Below, piece after piece: positions 28,766 to 37,251 of a DNA stretch of 64,000 bases. The translations under genes and the position numbers were made by a program. Where the stretch lies: contig NZ_LBJC01000002.1 in NCBI RefSeq assembly GCF_004114535.1, forward strand, positions 62,001 through 126,000, written 5' to 3'. Positions within the stretch are counted from its first letter, which is position 1; each line of letters begins with the position of its first letter. Source of the stretch: Bradyrhizobium nanningense. GTDB taxonomy: Bacteria; Pseudomonadota; Alphaproteobacteria; Rhizobiales; Xanthobacteraceae. The notes below the pieces were generated by a model. It saw only the letters and a list, made by a program, of their open reading frames with translations, had not been told where the DNA came from and did no database searches.

Positions 28766-29363
28766 TCACCGTCGATACTGCAGTCTGTCAACCCCCTCTA
28801 AATGCGCCTTTGCGGCCGCAATCAGCTTTTCTACGTTGCGCTCTCCCGACCGAAAATCATCGAGCGCTGCGGATAGTCCCTGGTTGATCGCTAGGGCCTG
28901 CTGACGTTCTCTCTTGCTGAGATAGCGGTTGCGACTACTCATGGCGAGCCCATCCTTTTCGCGAACCGTTTGGTACGGTGATGATCTCGATAGGGAGATT
29001 GAGATCAACCACCATACGACGCACGACTGTGCAATGCTGACGATCCTTCTGGCCAAAAGACGATGTCGGGCTGCACCATGTTGAACAATTTGCATACGAC
29101 AGTCGCGAAACCGCGAAAATGTCCAGGCCTCAAGGCTCCGCACAGAGGTCTCGCGAGGTCGCCAGGTTCAACAAAGGTTTCGAAATTGCTCGGATAGACC
29201 TCCTGTGACGACGCTCACATCGCATTCGCATGGCTTGCCGCAATCAGCGCCAGGTGGCCATCGTGGGGATAGCCCATCGTCGGCACGAATCCGACCCGTT
29301 GATCGCACTGCGGGATTTTGTGAGAGTGCGGCGAAGTTCAGCGACGCTCGTGATTGTTTGCAT
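28766..29363 (-). pseudogene. panC: panC (pantothenate synthetase) relic
   Basis: Pieces of pantoate-beta-alanine ligase can be read in order on the minus strand, in different frames. From 29363 comes MQTITSVAELRRTLTKSR; then RVGFVPTMGYPHDGHLAL (the HxGH nucleotide motif, mutated context); then [20 protein letters not shown] and [19 protein letters not shown]; then [19 protein letters not shown]; and finally [18 protein letters not shown] with the C-terminal region. At least three frame changes and a deletion of about 60 codons between the HGHL motif and EVYP are needed. The C-terminal domain is cut short. It cannot make an active enzyme. Confidence 0.8.
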
Positions 29364-30734
29364 GTCGAGCTCAATATTAAATTGAGTTGGGCGGGGCCAG
29401 TTTGCAATAGCCTCGCCGACGCCTTTGGAAAGCCGATAGGACTCCTGCGGTTGCGGGAATGCACCACGGCGGACATCCGCTGCTCAGCGCGAAAGCGCAT
29501 CATGCAACTGCTGAAAGCCTTCCGTACAGGCGCGGACGAATTTGGGGCGATGACCTTCAGTTAGGCCCAGCTGCGATCTGTTTACCTGTGCTGCGCTGTC
29601 GTCGCAACGCTCCGACTTCTGCGCAGGGGGCAGGCAAGATTTGGCTTAAATGAAAGAGGTCTTGTGGAGCGATCTCGTTCCACGTCTTCCTGGCGGAAAC
29701 ACTTGACCTCTTGGCGATGGCCTTCGCCGAAAATATTGAACTGGAGCGCGCTGCAGCCTTCGTCAGGTCACCTACGATCAAGCTTGGCACCACGGCGTTT
29801 CGGCGTCAGTGGCTCATTCTTATGGGTGTCCATTCGATCCTCAAGGGGTAGGCTAAAGTTTCGACAAGTTCAGCTTCCTCGTTCAAGATCGGACGGGCAC
29901 CTACTGAAGCTCACATCTTGTGGTCTCAAAAACATGCTACCCGAACGGGCTCCACCCCATGTGGCGCCTCTAGAACCGCGCGTATGCGCGCAGCGATCTG
30001 CCGTGCTTCCTTCGGCTGCATGTTTGGATTCATGCAATCGAGTATGGCTAGCATTGCCTGAACTTCCTCGATGTTAAATGTGGCGGCCTTGCGATCTGAT
30101 AGTCCCAGCGACTGATCGGCGGCACGGGCCTGATTGGCTGCAAGCACCGCAAGCGCTTGCGATCGCAGGGACGTGACATGCCGCTCGAACATATGCATTC
30201 GTTGGCCTGGCGCTACTCTGTGTGCATGGCGTCGCAAGCGCTGGTGGCCAACCCCGGTCACGAAGACTGGGGCTGGCCACCTTTGCTCCCATGAGGCTCA
30301 AATTCTCAAGGGCTACAATGTTGTATCTTCGAGAAGTACCCAGGGCACCTACCAAAATCGGTCGGTCCCATCCTCGTCGGCGACTCTCTAAGCTGAGTCT
30401 TTGCCGTAAACAATTGGAGACACAGGTGACCAGACACGCGCGCCTCGCATAAACAAGAATCACAAGCCAAACGCACATGAGAGACGCAAGAATGTTGGCG
30501 GAGTAAATCCAGACGGAGCGTAATAGAAAGCACCCCATTGCGACCGCGAAGGAGCACCTCGTTGAAGAATCGGCGACGCTGTCGGCGTGGTCGTCGCCAC
30601 GGATGGCGCACACAATTGCAACAAGGCAACAGCGGACGGGATTCAGCTAGGCAATCTCCTTCCGTTCAGAGTGTTGGCGATGTGATCGGAAGCAGTGCGG
30701 GCGCGACTCGACGTCGTTTGTTGCGCTGGAGCAG

Positions 30735-30823
30735 ACGCTGTCCCTACCCCGCCCGAATAGCAAAACTTGACTCGGCGCTTATACCCCACGGATACGCAGG
30801 GGCAGCGCACTGTCCCTGCCGCC
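30735..30823 (+). repeat. Interspersed repeat, copy 1 (divergent)
   Basis: CGCTGTCCCTACC (30736), ACTCGGCGC (30770-30778) and GCACTGTCCCTGCC (30807) in the same order as in copies 2 and 3 but with about 35/35 base spacing instead of 46/27. The second block forms an imperfect palindrome with CAGGGGCAGCGC just before it. Confidence 0.5.
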
Positions 30824-30980
30824 CAGCTAGCTGCCTCAAGCTCACCTTTAACGGTGGCAAGAAACTGATCAGGAGCTTATTGCTCGCAAGACGAGCGAAA
30901 TCGCCAGAATGAGAACTAACCCGTGAGTCGGAAGCTGTGCGAACGCCGCTCGGCGCTTGACGGCCTGGGCAGCATCATGA

Positions 30981-31075
30981 GGCACTATCCCTGCCGCATC
31001 CGAACGGCAATGCTTAACGGAAGCGTAACTCGGCACATGGTGGTCCTTCAGCTCATGCGCTGTCCCTGCCACGCC
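30981..31075 (+). repeat. Interspersed repeat, copy 2
   Basis: GCACTATCCCTGCCGCATCC (from 30982), ACTCGGCAC (31028-31036) and GCGCTGTCCCTGCCACG (from 31057). Spacing between the three blocks equals that in copy 3 to within one base, which argues for common origin. Confidence 0.6.
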
Positions 31076-31578
31076 CCCGTTAAACAAACGATTCTTTATC
31101 GGGGCTGGCTTACCGAAAGCTGACGGACCTGCGCGGCAATTTACAAAACGGAAAGCGGCCCATGTGGCCGCTTGCCGTCGAGAGCAATATCGACGTTTAC
31201 GTCTCAGACAATAGCCATTCGGCGCGCTTGCGATCAGCGGCAGCCGCTCGGGGCTACGCGCCGGATTGGCGCGCAGCCAATCCACTGGACATTTATGACT
31301 GATTGACCTCACGGGCTCCCCGGCTCGTGGACCGTGTGGGACTGGCCATTCGGATCGCGCATCAGTTGCTTTCGAACCGTCGCGCCGCTTACCGGGTCGG
31401 GCTCCACGCAAGTTTCTCGTATCCAAGACGATTGTGTCCGTTGCGTCAAATGCGTTACCAAGCTCCATCAGGCGCATCAGCCGGTAAGGCGTAAAAACTG
31501 GACCCGATTCGTGGAGTTCAACCAGAAAGCAGCGCGGATGCGACTCGGCGCCTATGTCCACCCGGGGAGGATCGACAA

Positions 31579-31672
31579 ATGCGCTATCTCTGCCGCATCC
31601 GCTTCGCCGGACAGCCAGAGGCGACGTGACTCGGCACCCTCATTGGAGCAAGGAAGGCGCTGTCCCTATCAC
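31579..31672 (+). repeat. Interspersed repeat, copy 3
   Basis: GCGCTATCTCTGCCGCATCC (from 31581), ACTCGGCAC (31629-31637) and GCGCTGTCCCTATCACG (from 31657). An extra ACTCGGCGC lies upstream at 31543, suggesting that a further partial unit abuts it. Confidence 0.6.
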
Positions 31673-31832
31673 GTGCCGCTGGCTCAGTAGTCAGCCTCGG
31701 GGATCACAAGGCTACCCACCCGGCTTTCCCGTGAGGCCCCTCGCCTCTGGGTACTGGGCACTTTAGCGAGAGTGCGGGCTCGAGTGACCTACCAGCATTG
31801 GTGGTCATACACACCAATCGAGAAACTGTTGG

Positions 31833-32110
31833 TCAAACTTGAAGACCGTCGGCAGATTGTCGGCCTGCGCGTCATGGCATTCATCCAGGTGACGTTGGAA
31901 AAACACGTGCAGAGTGTCCGCGACGGCTTTGCTACTGAAGTCGGCCGCATCGCCGAAATCATGGACTGCTATCTCAAGGTCGGAGATCAGGATTATCTGT
32001 TGCGTGCCATTGTGTCCGACGTCTCCGACCTCGAAAATCTGATTGCACGCATATCCCGGATCGCCGGCGTCGCGAGCATCCGCTCTGGTCTCGCGGTGCG
32101 CAACGTCTCC
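31833..32110 (+). pseudogene. Lrp/AsnC-family regulator relic (ligand-binding domain only)
   Basis: The frame reads IVGLRVMAFIQVTLEKH, EVGRIAEIMDCYLKVGDQDYLLRAIVSD and LIARISRIAGVASIRSGLAVRNV, a clear RAM ligand-binding domain of the Lrp/AsnC family, including the GxxDYLL signature. The DNA-binding HTH that should precede it is missing: sequence before about 31833 is unrelated, and the ORF runs past the normal family C-terminus to 32224. It is thus a 5'-truncated gene; a separate stand-alone RAM protein from the ATG at 31772 is possible but has no clear ribosome site. Confidence 0.65.
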
Positions 32111-32438
32111 AGCCGGCGAGCACTGCCGCTCGATGTATCCAGGCCGATCCAGGTAAAGTCGCCGTCGGCCGACTCGGAACGACATCGCCCATCCCTACAT
32201 CGCCACCTACAAGCCCTCGCCTGACAAGCGACCACAGGATCGTCGTACAATTTACGGCCCGGACTGTGGCAACCGATCGCCACGCACATTGCGGGCTTAT
32301 GGTGCCCTCGGAGGGTGGATTCATTTGCTCGCCGGGACTGCCCGCGTCTGCGACCTCACCGCCATGCTGCGGCCGGAGGCGGAACGACAGACCTTTGATA
32401 GCCAGGTGGACACTGGAGCAAATCAATAGCCTGCGGCG

Positions 32439-32463
32439 ACGGGCATAACAGATTGCCCGTTTT
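32439..32463 (+). terminator. Rho-independent terminator candidate
   Basis: ACGGGC-N10-GCCCGT followed by TTTGCT. Six G/C-rich pairs and a short U-run on the plus strand. It would have ended the transcript that carried the Lrp-type relic or neighbouring lost genes. Confidence 0.5.
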
Positions 32464-32675
32464 GCTCGCTCTTGTATCCTAATCTACGACGAGCACGTGA
32501 TCGGCCTGTACCATAGGATTTCCGCGCTGTATCGAATGGGTGAAGGTACAGAAACAAAGGATAAGGTCGACACCCGGTCCGGTCGTGTAACGTCCGATTC
32601 CAAATAATTTCGCACGAGACCCGTTTTGTTCTCGAAAAGCGGCTCGCCCAAGCGATTGATCGAGAAGGGCTTTTA

Positions 32676-32722
32676 TGGTGGGCGCACGAGGGCCCGAACC
32701 TGGGACCCGCTGATTAAGAGTC
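32676..32722 (-). repeat. tRNA-Lys 3'-half fragment, attachment-site scar
   Basis: The minus strand reads GACTCTTAATCAGCGGGTCC, then the T-arm (CCAGG-TTCGGGC-CCTCG) and GTGCGCCCACCA. This is the anticodon loop (CTT), variable region, T-arm, acceptor strand and CCA of a tRNA-Lys. The 5' half is absent: sequence before GACTC is unrelated. One T-stem pair is mismatched, so it is not under selection as tRNA. A tRNA 3' segment of 47 bp is exactly what tyrosine recombinases leave as att. It lies 144 bases before the excisionase-like gene. Confidence 0.82.
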
Positions 32723-32865
32723 CGAGATTGTCCGATTTGCACTCGGAAGCCACCGATTGCCGCATCAACGAGATGCAGCGCTTCCAAGAGCAGATTTCGC
32801 GTACACCTTGAAACCCGTCGGCCGATCCAAAGGCCTGGAGCACTCACGAGCACCGCGTTCAAGAT

Positions 32866-33303
32866 ATGCCAAAGCGCAAGATCGACAAACTCGCTCGCGC
32901 GAAAGCACGGCCCGATCCTGCCCAATGGGACGAGGACGAAGTGATGACTCTCGTCGAGGCCGCTGTCGTATTCTTTCCCCACGGTCCATTGACTTTGTCT
33001 TCGTTGCGCAGGGCCGCAGCCGCTGGGACTCTTGAAATCGCCAAAGTGGCAGGCAAAGATTTGACCACACCTCGCGCCATCCGCAAATTGGTCAAGCCAT
33101 CATGCCGGGCCGTAAAGCCAAGCCCCCACGCCTCTGGTTCCGAGAGGATGATGAAATCTGGATCATCCTCGACCGTGGCCGGCAAATCCGCACAGGCTGC
33201 GGCCGCGACGACATTGACGGCGCTGCGAAGGCGCTCGAAAACTACATCGGCGAGCGGCATACCAGCACAATCGGCGCCACCGACCCCGGCGTACTCGCCA
33301 TAG
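32866..33303 (+). CDS. Excisionase-like/hypothetical protein paired with the integrase
   Basis: A 145-aa ORF whose N-terminal 80 residues (EDEVMTLVEAAVVFFPHGPLT..., then AGKDLTTPRAIRKLVK) look like a MerR/excisionase-type winged helix often found before rhizobial integrase genes. The C-terminal 70 residues are low-complexity Ser/Ala/Thr, because this frame overlaps the integrase coding sequence by about 200 bases. I recall similarly tailed homologues, so the long overlap may be genuine; alternatively a frameshift near 33100 has removed the normal end. Likely role: directionality factor or accessory DNA-binding protein for the element. Confidence 0.5.
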   Translation: MPKRKIDKLARAKARPDPAQWDEDEVMTLVEAAVVFFPHGPLTLSSLRRAAAAGTLEIAKVAGKDLTTPRAIRKLVKPSCRAVKPSPHASGSERMMKSGSSSTVAGKSAQAAAATTLTALRRRSKTTSASGIPAQSAPPTPAYSP

Positions 33304-34358
33304 CTGACGTCCTCACCGCTTACGAAATTTCAAAACGTCCTAAGGACAAAAGTGACCAGCGGGCATGGGCCCAGCACGACCTGCTGCTCATTCGTTTGCT
33401 AGATCTCAATAACTTCTTTGGCGACAAGACGGTCGGCGAACTCAAGGCTCAGCTTTGTCGCGATTTCGTAGACTGGTCTACGGGCACGCCGAACGACAAC
33501 AACAGGAAAGCCGGCATCAAGCCCCGCCACGGTACGGTCTCGGACCAGACCGCGCGACGTCGACTTGAGGACTTGCGGGCTGCAATTAACGCGTATCACG
33601 CGGAACACACGCTTAGGGTGGTGCCAAAGATCACTCTGCCATCAAAGGCGGAGGGGCGTCACCGATGGTTGACACGCAATGAAGCCGCCCGCTTGCTCGG
33701 CGCTGCGATTGGCTACGTGTGGGACAACGAGCGGGGCACCTGGAAACGCGGGGAAGATGGCAAGCTCATGAGACGTGAGCGATGGATTATCCGTCGGCGC
33801 TATCCGGCTGCGCGCTTCACTCTGGTTGGCATGTACAGCGCCCGCCGCGAAGAGACGATCCGCCGAACACAGTGGCTGCCGACAACGACCCATCCCTGGA
33901 TGAATCTGGACGCGATGGTGTACCAGGGCAAGGGGGCTTTGGAACGGTCAACCAAGAAGCGACGCCCGCCCGCAAAGATTGCCAGCCGGCTACGCCCTCA
34001 CTTGGTCCGTTGGCGGAAGATCGACCAGACGCGCTCGTCCGAGCTGCGAGCGGCGGGCCTTTTGAAGGATGGCGATCAGATTCGCTTCGTCGTCAACCGC
34101 ATGCACGATGGCCAGCCGCTTGCTGGCAAGATCAGATCGGCTTGGGAGGGGATCCTGGAGGATGCCGGGCTAGGCGATGACGTGGTTCGCCACTCCTTGC
34201 GCCACACCGCGGCCACCTGGCTGATGCAGGCAGGTGTCGATATGTGGGAAGCCGCTGGCTGGCTTGGTATGACTGTGGAGCAGCTCGAGGCCAACTACGG
34301 CCATCACCATCCAGATTTCCAGGAAGCGGCCGCAGAGGCGTTTGGGGGAAAGCGCTGA
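33102..34358 (+). CDS. Tyrosine recombinase (phage-type integrase)
   Basis: A 418-aa site-specific recombinase, complete and without lesions. The N-terminal SAM-like core-binding domain covers about residues 60-170. In the catalytic domain I see Arg I in GMYSARREET (about 245), the HSLRHTAATWLMQAG box (H-x-x-R, about 364-378), and the nucleophile Tyr in LEANYGHHHPDF near 404. It would cut and join DNA at a tRNA att site. Its start lies within the excisionase-like frame; its stop is about 300 bases from the 3' end of tRNA-Pro, and the tRNA-Lys fragment lies upstream. Which tRNA is its own target is unresolved. Confidence 0.88.
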   Translation: MPGRKAKPPRLWFREDDEIWIILDRGRQIRTGCGRDDIDGAAKALENYIGERHTSTIGATDPGVLAIADVLTAYEISKRPKDKSDQRAWAQHDLLLIRLLDLNNFFGDKTVGELKAQLCRDFVDWSTGTPNDNNRKAGIKPRHGTVSDQTARRRLEDLRAAINAYHAEHTLRVVPKITLPSKAEGRHRWLTRNEAARLLGAAIGYVWDNERGTWKRGEDGKLMRRERWIIRRRYPAARFTLVGMYSARREETIRRTQWLPTTTHPWMNLDAMVYQGKGALERSTKKRRPPAKIASRLRPHLVRWRKIDQTRSSELRAAGLLKDGDQIRFVVNRMHDGQPLAGKIRSAWEGILEDAGLGDDVVRHSLRHTAATWLMQAGVDMWEAAGWLGMTVEQLEANYGHHHPDFQEAAAEAFGGKR

Positions 34359-34366
34359 GCTGAACC

Positions 34367-34592
34367 CTATTCGCCGCGGGCTATTCGTGCCCGGAGGTCA
34401 GCCAGAATAAGCTCGTAGGTCCGGAGGGAGGACTTGTGGTGCTTGACCATGTCCTGCGTGACGTCCCGCCAAGGCCCGTTTCCTTCGCGTTCCCCGATTG
34501 TCATTTTCCCGGCTTAGCGGCGCAAGATCGTCCCGGATCTGCTTTATCTGCTCCTCGACGCCCTTGGCGAAAGCCTTGAGATCGACGGGCAT
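34367..34592 (-). pseudogene. Small integrase-associated protein, frameshifted
   Basis: From the ATG at 34592 the frame reads MPVDLKAFAKGVEEQIKQIR and DDLAPLS. After about residue 27 the natural continuation is in another frame: GKMTIGEREGNGPWRDV, then HHKSSLRTYELILADLRARI, ending in TAG at 34367-34369. I recall small proteins of this type beside bradyrhizobial integrases; function unknown, charged and helical. A single-base shift near 34510 separates the halves, so it is a pseudogene or a sequencing slip. It is convergent with the integrase, nine bases from its stop. Confidence 0.55.
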
Positions 34593-34665
34593 GGCTGCCG
34601 TGCCTCAAATCATTGCGCATTTCATTGCGCCCGAAAAACATAGAAACTATAAGTACTTGAAATGA

Positions 34666-34742
34666 TGGTCGGAGTGGCAGGATTCGAACCTGCGACCCCT
34701 GCGTCCCGAACGCAGTGCTCTACCGGGCTGAGCCACACTCCG
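34666..34742 (-). tRNA. tRNA-Pro (CGG)
   Basis: The cloverleaf folds fully: acceptor CGGAGTG/CACTCCG, D-arm with GGCTCAGCCCGGTAGAGC, anticodon stem CTGCG/CGCAG with loop TTCGGGA (anticodon CGG), T-arm CGCAG-GTTCGAAT-CTGC-like, discriminator A and an encoded CCA. It is 77 nt long. Its 3' end faces the integrase and the island, so it is a plausible att locus. The window's housekeeping half begins directly after it. Confidence 0.95.
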
Positions 34743-34792
34743 ACAAGAAGGCGGCTTATAGCGTTGGGTTTGACGCACCGCAAGCGGCCGAG

Positions 34793-35800
34793 ATGAGGAA
34801 TTTTGTCCCTGTGAAAACGGGTGTTGAAACGCTGATTTTACCGGCCGGCGTGGCCGGCGCGGAAGCCGCTGCCCGGACCCTGGCGGCCGGCGGGCTGGTC
34901 GCGTTTCCGACCGAGACGGTCTACGGGCTCGGGGCCGATGCCGCCAACGCCACCGCGATCGCCCACCTCTACGCCGCCAAGGGGCGGCCGGCGTTCAATC
35001 CGCTGATCGCGCATGTCGCCGGCCTCTCGGCCGCGCAACGGATCGGGCGGTTCGACGCGCGCGCGTTGAAGCTTGCGGAGGCGTTCTGGCCGGGGCCGCT
35101 GACGCTGGTGGTGCCGAAGACGGAGGGCTGCCCGGTGGCGGATCTCGCCACCGCCGGCCTCGACACGGTCGCGATCCGCATTCCCGCCCATCCTGTCGCG
35201 CAGGCGATCCTGCGCGCCTTTGGCGGGGCGGTGGTGGCGCCGTCCGCCAACATCTCCGGTCACGTCTCGCCGACGCTGGCCGCCCATGTCGAAAGCGATT
35301 TATCGGGGCGGATCGACCTGATCGTCGACGGCGGGCCTGTGACGGTCGGCGTCGAATCGACCATTATCGGCTGCTTCGAGACGGCGATGCTGCTGCGACC
35401 CGGCGGGCTGTCGCGCGAGCGGATCGAGGCGGTGCTGGGTGCGAGCCTAGTGCGACCGACGGCCGAGGGCGAGAGCGACGACAGCCAACCGTTGGCGCCG
35501 GGCATGCTGGCCTCGCATTACGCACCGCGCGCTCCCGTGCGGCTCAACGCGCAGGAGGTGGCGCCCGGCGAAGCGCTGCTGGGGTTCGGACCGGCGCGCC
35601 TGCCCGGTATGGAGGCCGCAGCCGCCGTCATGAATCTGTCGCCCACCGGTGATCTCGATGAAGCCGCCGCCAATCTGTTCGGCTATCTTCGCAGCCTGGA
35701 TGCGAAGGGGACGCGGACGATCGCGGTGATGACGATTCCCGAGGAAGGCCTCGGCGAAGCGATCAACGACCGGCTGCGCCGGGCCGCGGTTGCGCGATAA
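34793..35800 (+). CDS. tsaC: Threonylcarbamoyl-AMP synthase (Sua5/YciO/YrdC family)
   Basis: Makes threonylcarbamoyl-AMP from threonine, bicarbonate and ATP for the t6A37 modification of ANN-decoding tRNAs. The YrdC domain shows AARTLAAGGLVAFPTETVYGLGADA, KGRPAFNPLIAHV, FWPGPLTLVVPK, VAIRIPAHPVA and APSANISGHVSPT, with SKxR/N-type nucleotide residues. A C-terminal Sua5 extension (SHYAPRAPVRLN onward) makes it the long Sua5 form (335 aa). I start at the ATG at 34793; the in-frame ATG at 34715 lies inside the tRNA gene. It is followed by the FAD-linked dehydrogenase, 23 bases away. Confidence 0.9.
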   Translation: MRNFVPVKTGVETLILPAGVAGAEAAARTLAAGGLVAFPTETVYGLGADAANATAIAHLYAAKGRPAFNPLIAHVAGLSAAQRIGRFDARALKLAEAFWPGPLTLVVPKTEGCPVADLATAGLDTVAIRIPAHPVAQAILRAFGGAVVAPSANISGHVSPTLAAHVESDLSGRIDLIVDGGPVTVGVESTIIGCFETAMLLRPGGLSRERIEAVLGASLVRPTAEGESDDSQPLAPGMLASHYAPRAPVRLNAQEVAPGEALLGFGPARLPGMEAAAAVMNLSPTGDLDEAAANLFGYLRSLDAKGTRTIAVMTIPEEGLGEAINDRLRRAAVAR

Positions 35801-35823
35801 GAAGCTTGAGAAGAGACACGAGA

Positions 35824-37251
35824 ATGAACGTCAATCAACCTGCCACCCCTCCGCTTGCGCCCGAGCTGATCGAGCAATTCCGCAAAATCGTCGGCGAGCG
35901 CCACGCCATCACCGATGCGAATGACATCGAGCCCTACGTCACCGAGGAGCGCAATTTGTTCCACGGCCGCTCGCCGCTGGTGCTGCGCCCGGGCTCGACG
36001 GCCGAAGTCTCCGAAATCTGCAAGCTCGCCTTCGCGCACAAGATCGCGCTGGTGCCACAGGGCGGCAATACCGGCCTCGTCGGCGGCCAGACCCCGCACA
36101 ATGGCGAAGTCGTGGTGTCGCTGCGGCGGCTCGACAAGATCCGCGAGGTCGATACCGCCTCCAACACCATGACGGTCGAAGCCGGCGTGGTGTTGCAGGT
36201 GGCGCAAGCGAAGGCCTCCGATGTGGACCGGCTGTTTCCGCTGTCGCTGGGCGCGGAAGGCAGCTGCACCATCGGCGGCAATCTCTCCACCAATGCCGGC
36301 GGCACCGCCGCGCTCGCCTATGGCGTGGCGCGCGAGATGGCGCTGGGCTTGGAGGTGGTGCTCGCCGACGGGCGCGTGCTCAACGTGCTCTCGAAGCTGA
36401 AAAAGGACAACACCGGCTACAATCTGCACAATCTCTTCATCGGCGCCGAAGGCACGCTCGGCATCATCACGGCGGCGACGCTGAAACTGTTCCCGAAACC
36501 GCGGGCGGTCGAGACCGCTTTCGTCGGCCTGAAGTCGCCGGACGCGGCCTTGAAGCTGCTGACGATCGCGCAAGGCGAAGCCGCCAATGCGCTGACGAGT
36601 TTTGAGCTGCTGTCGGAGATGGCGGTCGACTTCTCGGTGCGGCACGGCATCGATGTGCGCGATCCGCTCGCAGAGAAGCATCCCTGGTACGTGCTGATGG
36701 AATTGTCCTCTCCCGGTGACGACGCCCGTACGCCGCTGGAGACGATCCTCGCCCGCGCCATGGAAGAGGAGATCGTCGACGATGCCGTGATCGCGTCGAG
36801 CCTTTCCCAGCGCAACGATTTCTGGAAGCTGCGCGAGGAGATGTCGGCGGCGCAGAAGCCCGAGGGCGGCTCGATCAAGCACGACATTTCGGTTCCCGTA
36901 GCCGCCGTGCCCGCCTTCATCGCCGAGGCCGACGCCGCCGTGGTGAGGCTGATCTCCGGCGCGCGCCCCGTTCCGTTCGGCCATCTCGGCGACGGCAATC
37001 TTCATTACAATGTCAGCCAGCCGATCGGGGCCGACACCGCCGATTATCTGGCGCGCTGGCACGAGGTGAACGCCGTGGTGTTCGAGATCGTGCTGCGCAT
37101 GGGCGGCTCGATCTCCGCCGAGCACGGCATCGGCGTGCTCAAGCGCGACGAGCTGCCCGACGTCAAGGACAAGACCGCGATCGAGCTGATGCGCGCGATC
37201 AAGGCGATGCTCGATCCGCACGGCATCATGAACCCGGGGAAGGTGCTGTGA
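35824..37251 (+). CDS. FAD-linked D-2-hydroxyacid dehydrogenase (GlcD/D2HGDH family)
   Basis: A 475-aa flavoprotein of the VAO/PCMH fold, most like D-2-hydroxyglutarate/D-lactate dehydrogenases. The FAD-binding domain has LVLRPGSTAEVSEICKLA, VPQGGNTGLVGGQ, the GAEGSCTIGGNLSTNAGGT loop (FAD pyrophosphate) and NLFIGAEGTLGIITAATLKL. The C-terminal cap carries the metal/catalytic motif GHLGDGNLHYNV and SISAEHGIGVLKRDELP, ending DPHGIMNPGKVL. I choose the ATG at 35824 (MNVNQPATPPLAPELI) over one six codons earlier. Substrate specificity is not decided by eye. Its stop overlaps the GTG of the following acetyltransferase gene. Confidence 0.88.
   Translation: MNVNQPATPPLAPELIEQFRKIVGERHAITDANDIEPYVTEERNLFHGRSPLVLRPGSTAEVSEICKLAFAHKIALVPQGGNTGLVGGQTPHNGEVVVSLRRLDKIREVDTASNTMTVEAGVVLQVAQAKASDVDRLFPLSLGAEGSCTIGGNLSTNAGGTAALAYGVAREMALGLEVVLADGRVLNVLSKLKKDNTGYNLHNLFIGAEGTLGIITAATLKLFPKPRAVETAFVGLKSPDAALKLLTIAQGEAANALTSFELLSEMAVDFSVRHGIDVRDPLAEKHPWYVLMELSSPGDDARTPLETILARAMEEEIVDDAVIASSLSQRNDFWKLREEMSAAQKPEGGSIKHDISVPVAAVPAFIAEADAAVVRLISGARPVPFGHLGDGNLHYNVSQPIGADTADYLARWHEVNAVVFEIVLRMGGSISAEHGIGVLKRDELPDVKDKTAIELMRAIKAMLDPHGIMNPGKVL

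Larger units (their letters stand above)
29364..31832. other. Degenerate island DNA with a short repeat family
   Basis: About 2.5 kb without a gene I can support. Longer ORFs (for example minus 30869-31561) have no domain and cross repeat units. It contains three copies of the repeat described separately, and small perfect hairpins at 31153-31173 (AAGCGGCC-CATGT-GGCCGCTT) and 31263-31283 (GGATTGG-N7-CCAATCC), neither followed by a U-run. Confidence 0.4.

Noticed and set aside
30869..31561. 230-codon minus-strand ORF across the repeat region
   Set aside because: No domain or ribosome site, and it runs through repeat units; probably open by chance.
32626..32811. 61-codon ORF containing GRTRARTWDPLIKSP
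   Set aside because: This peptide is the well-known artefact of translating a tRNA gene; here it comes from the tRNA-Lys fragment.
35683..37221. 512-codon minus-strand ORF opposite the FAD dehydrogenase
   Set aside because: Low-complexity antisense shadow; the plus frame has all FAD-binding motifs.
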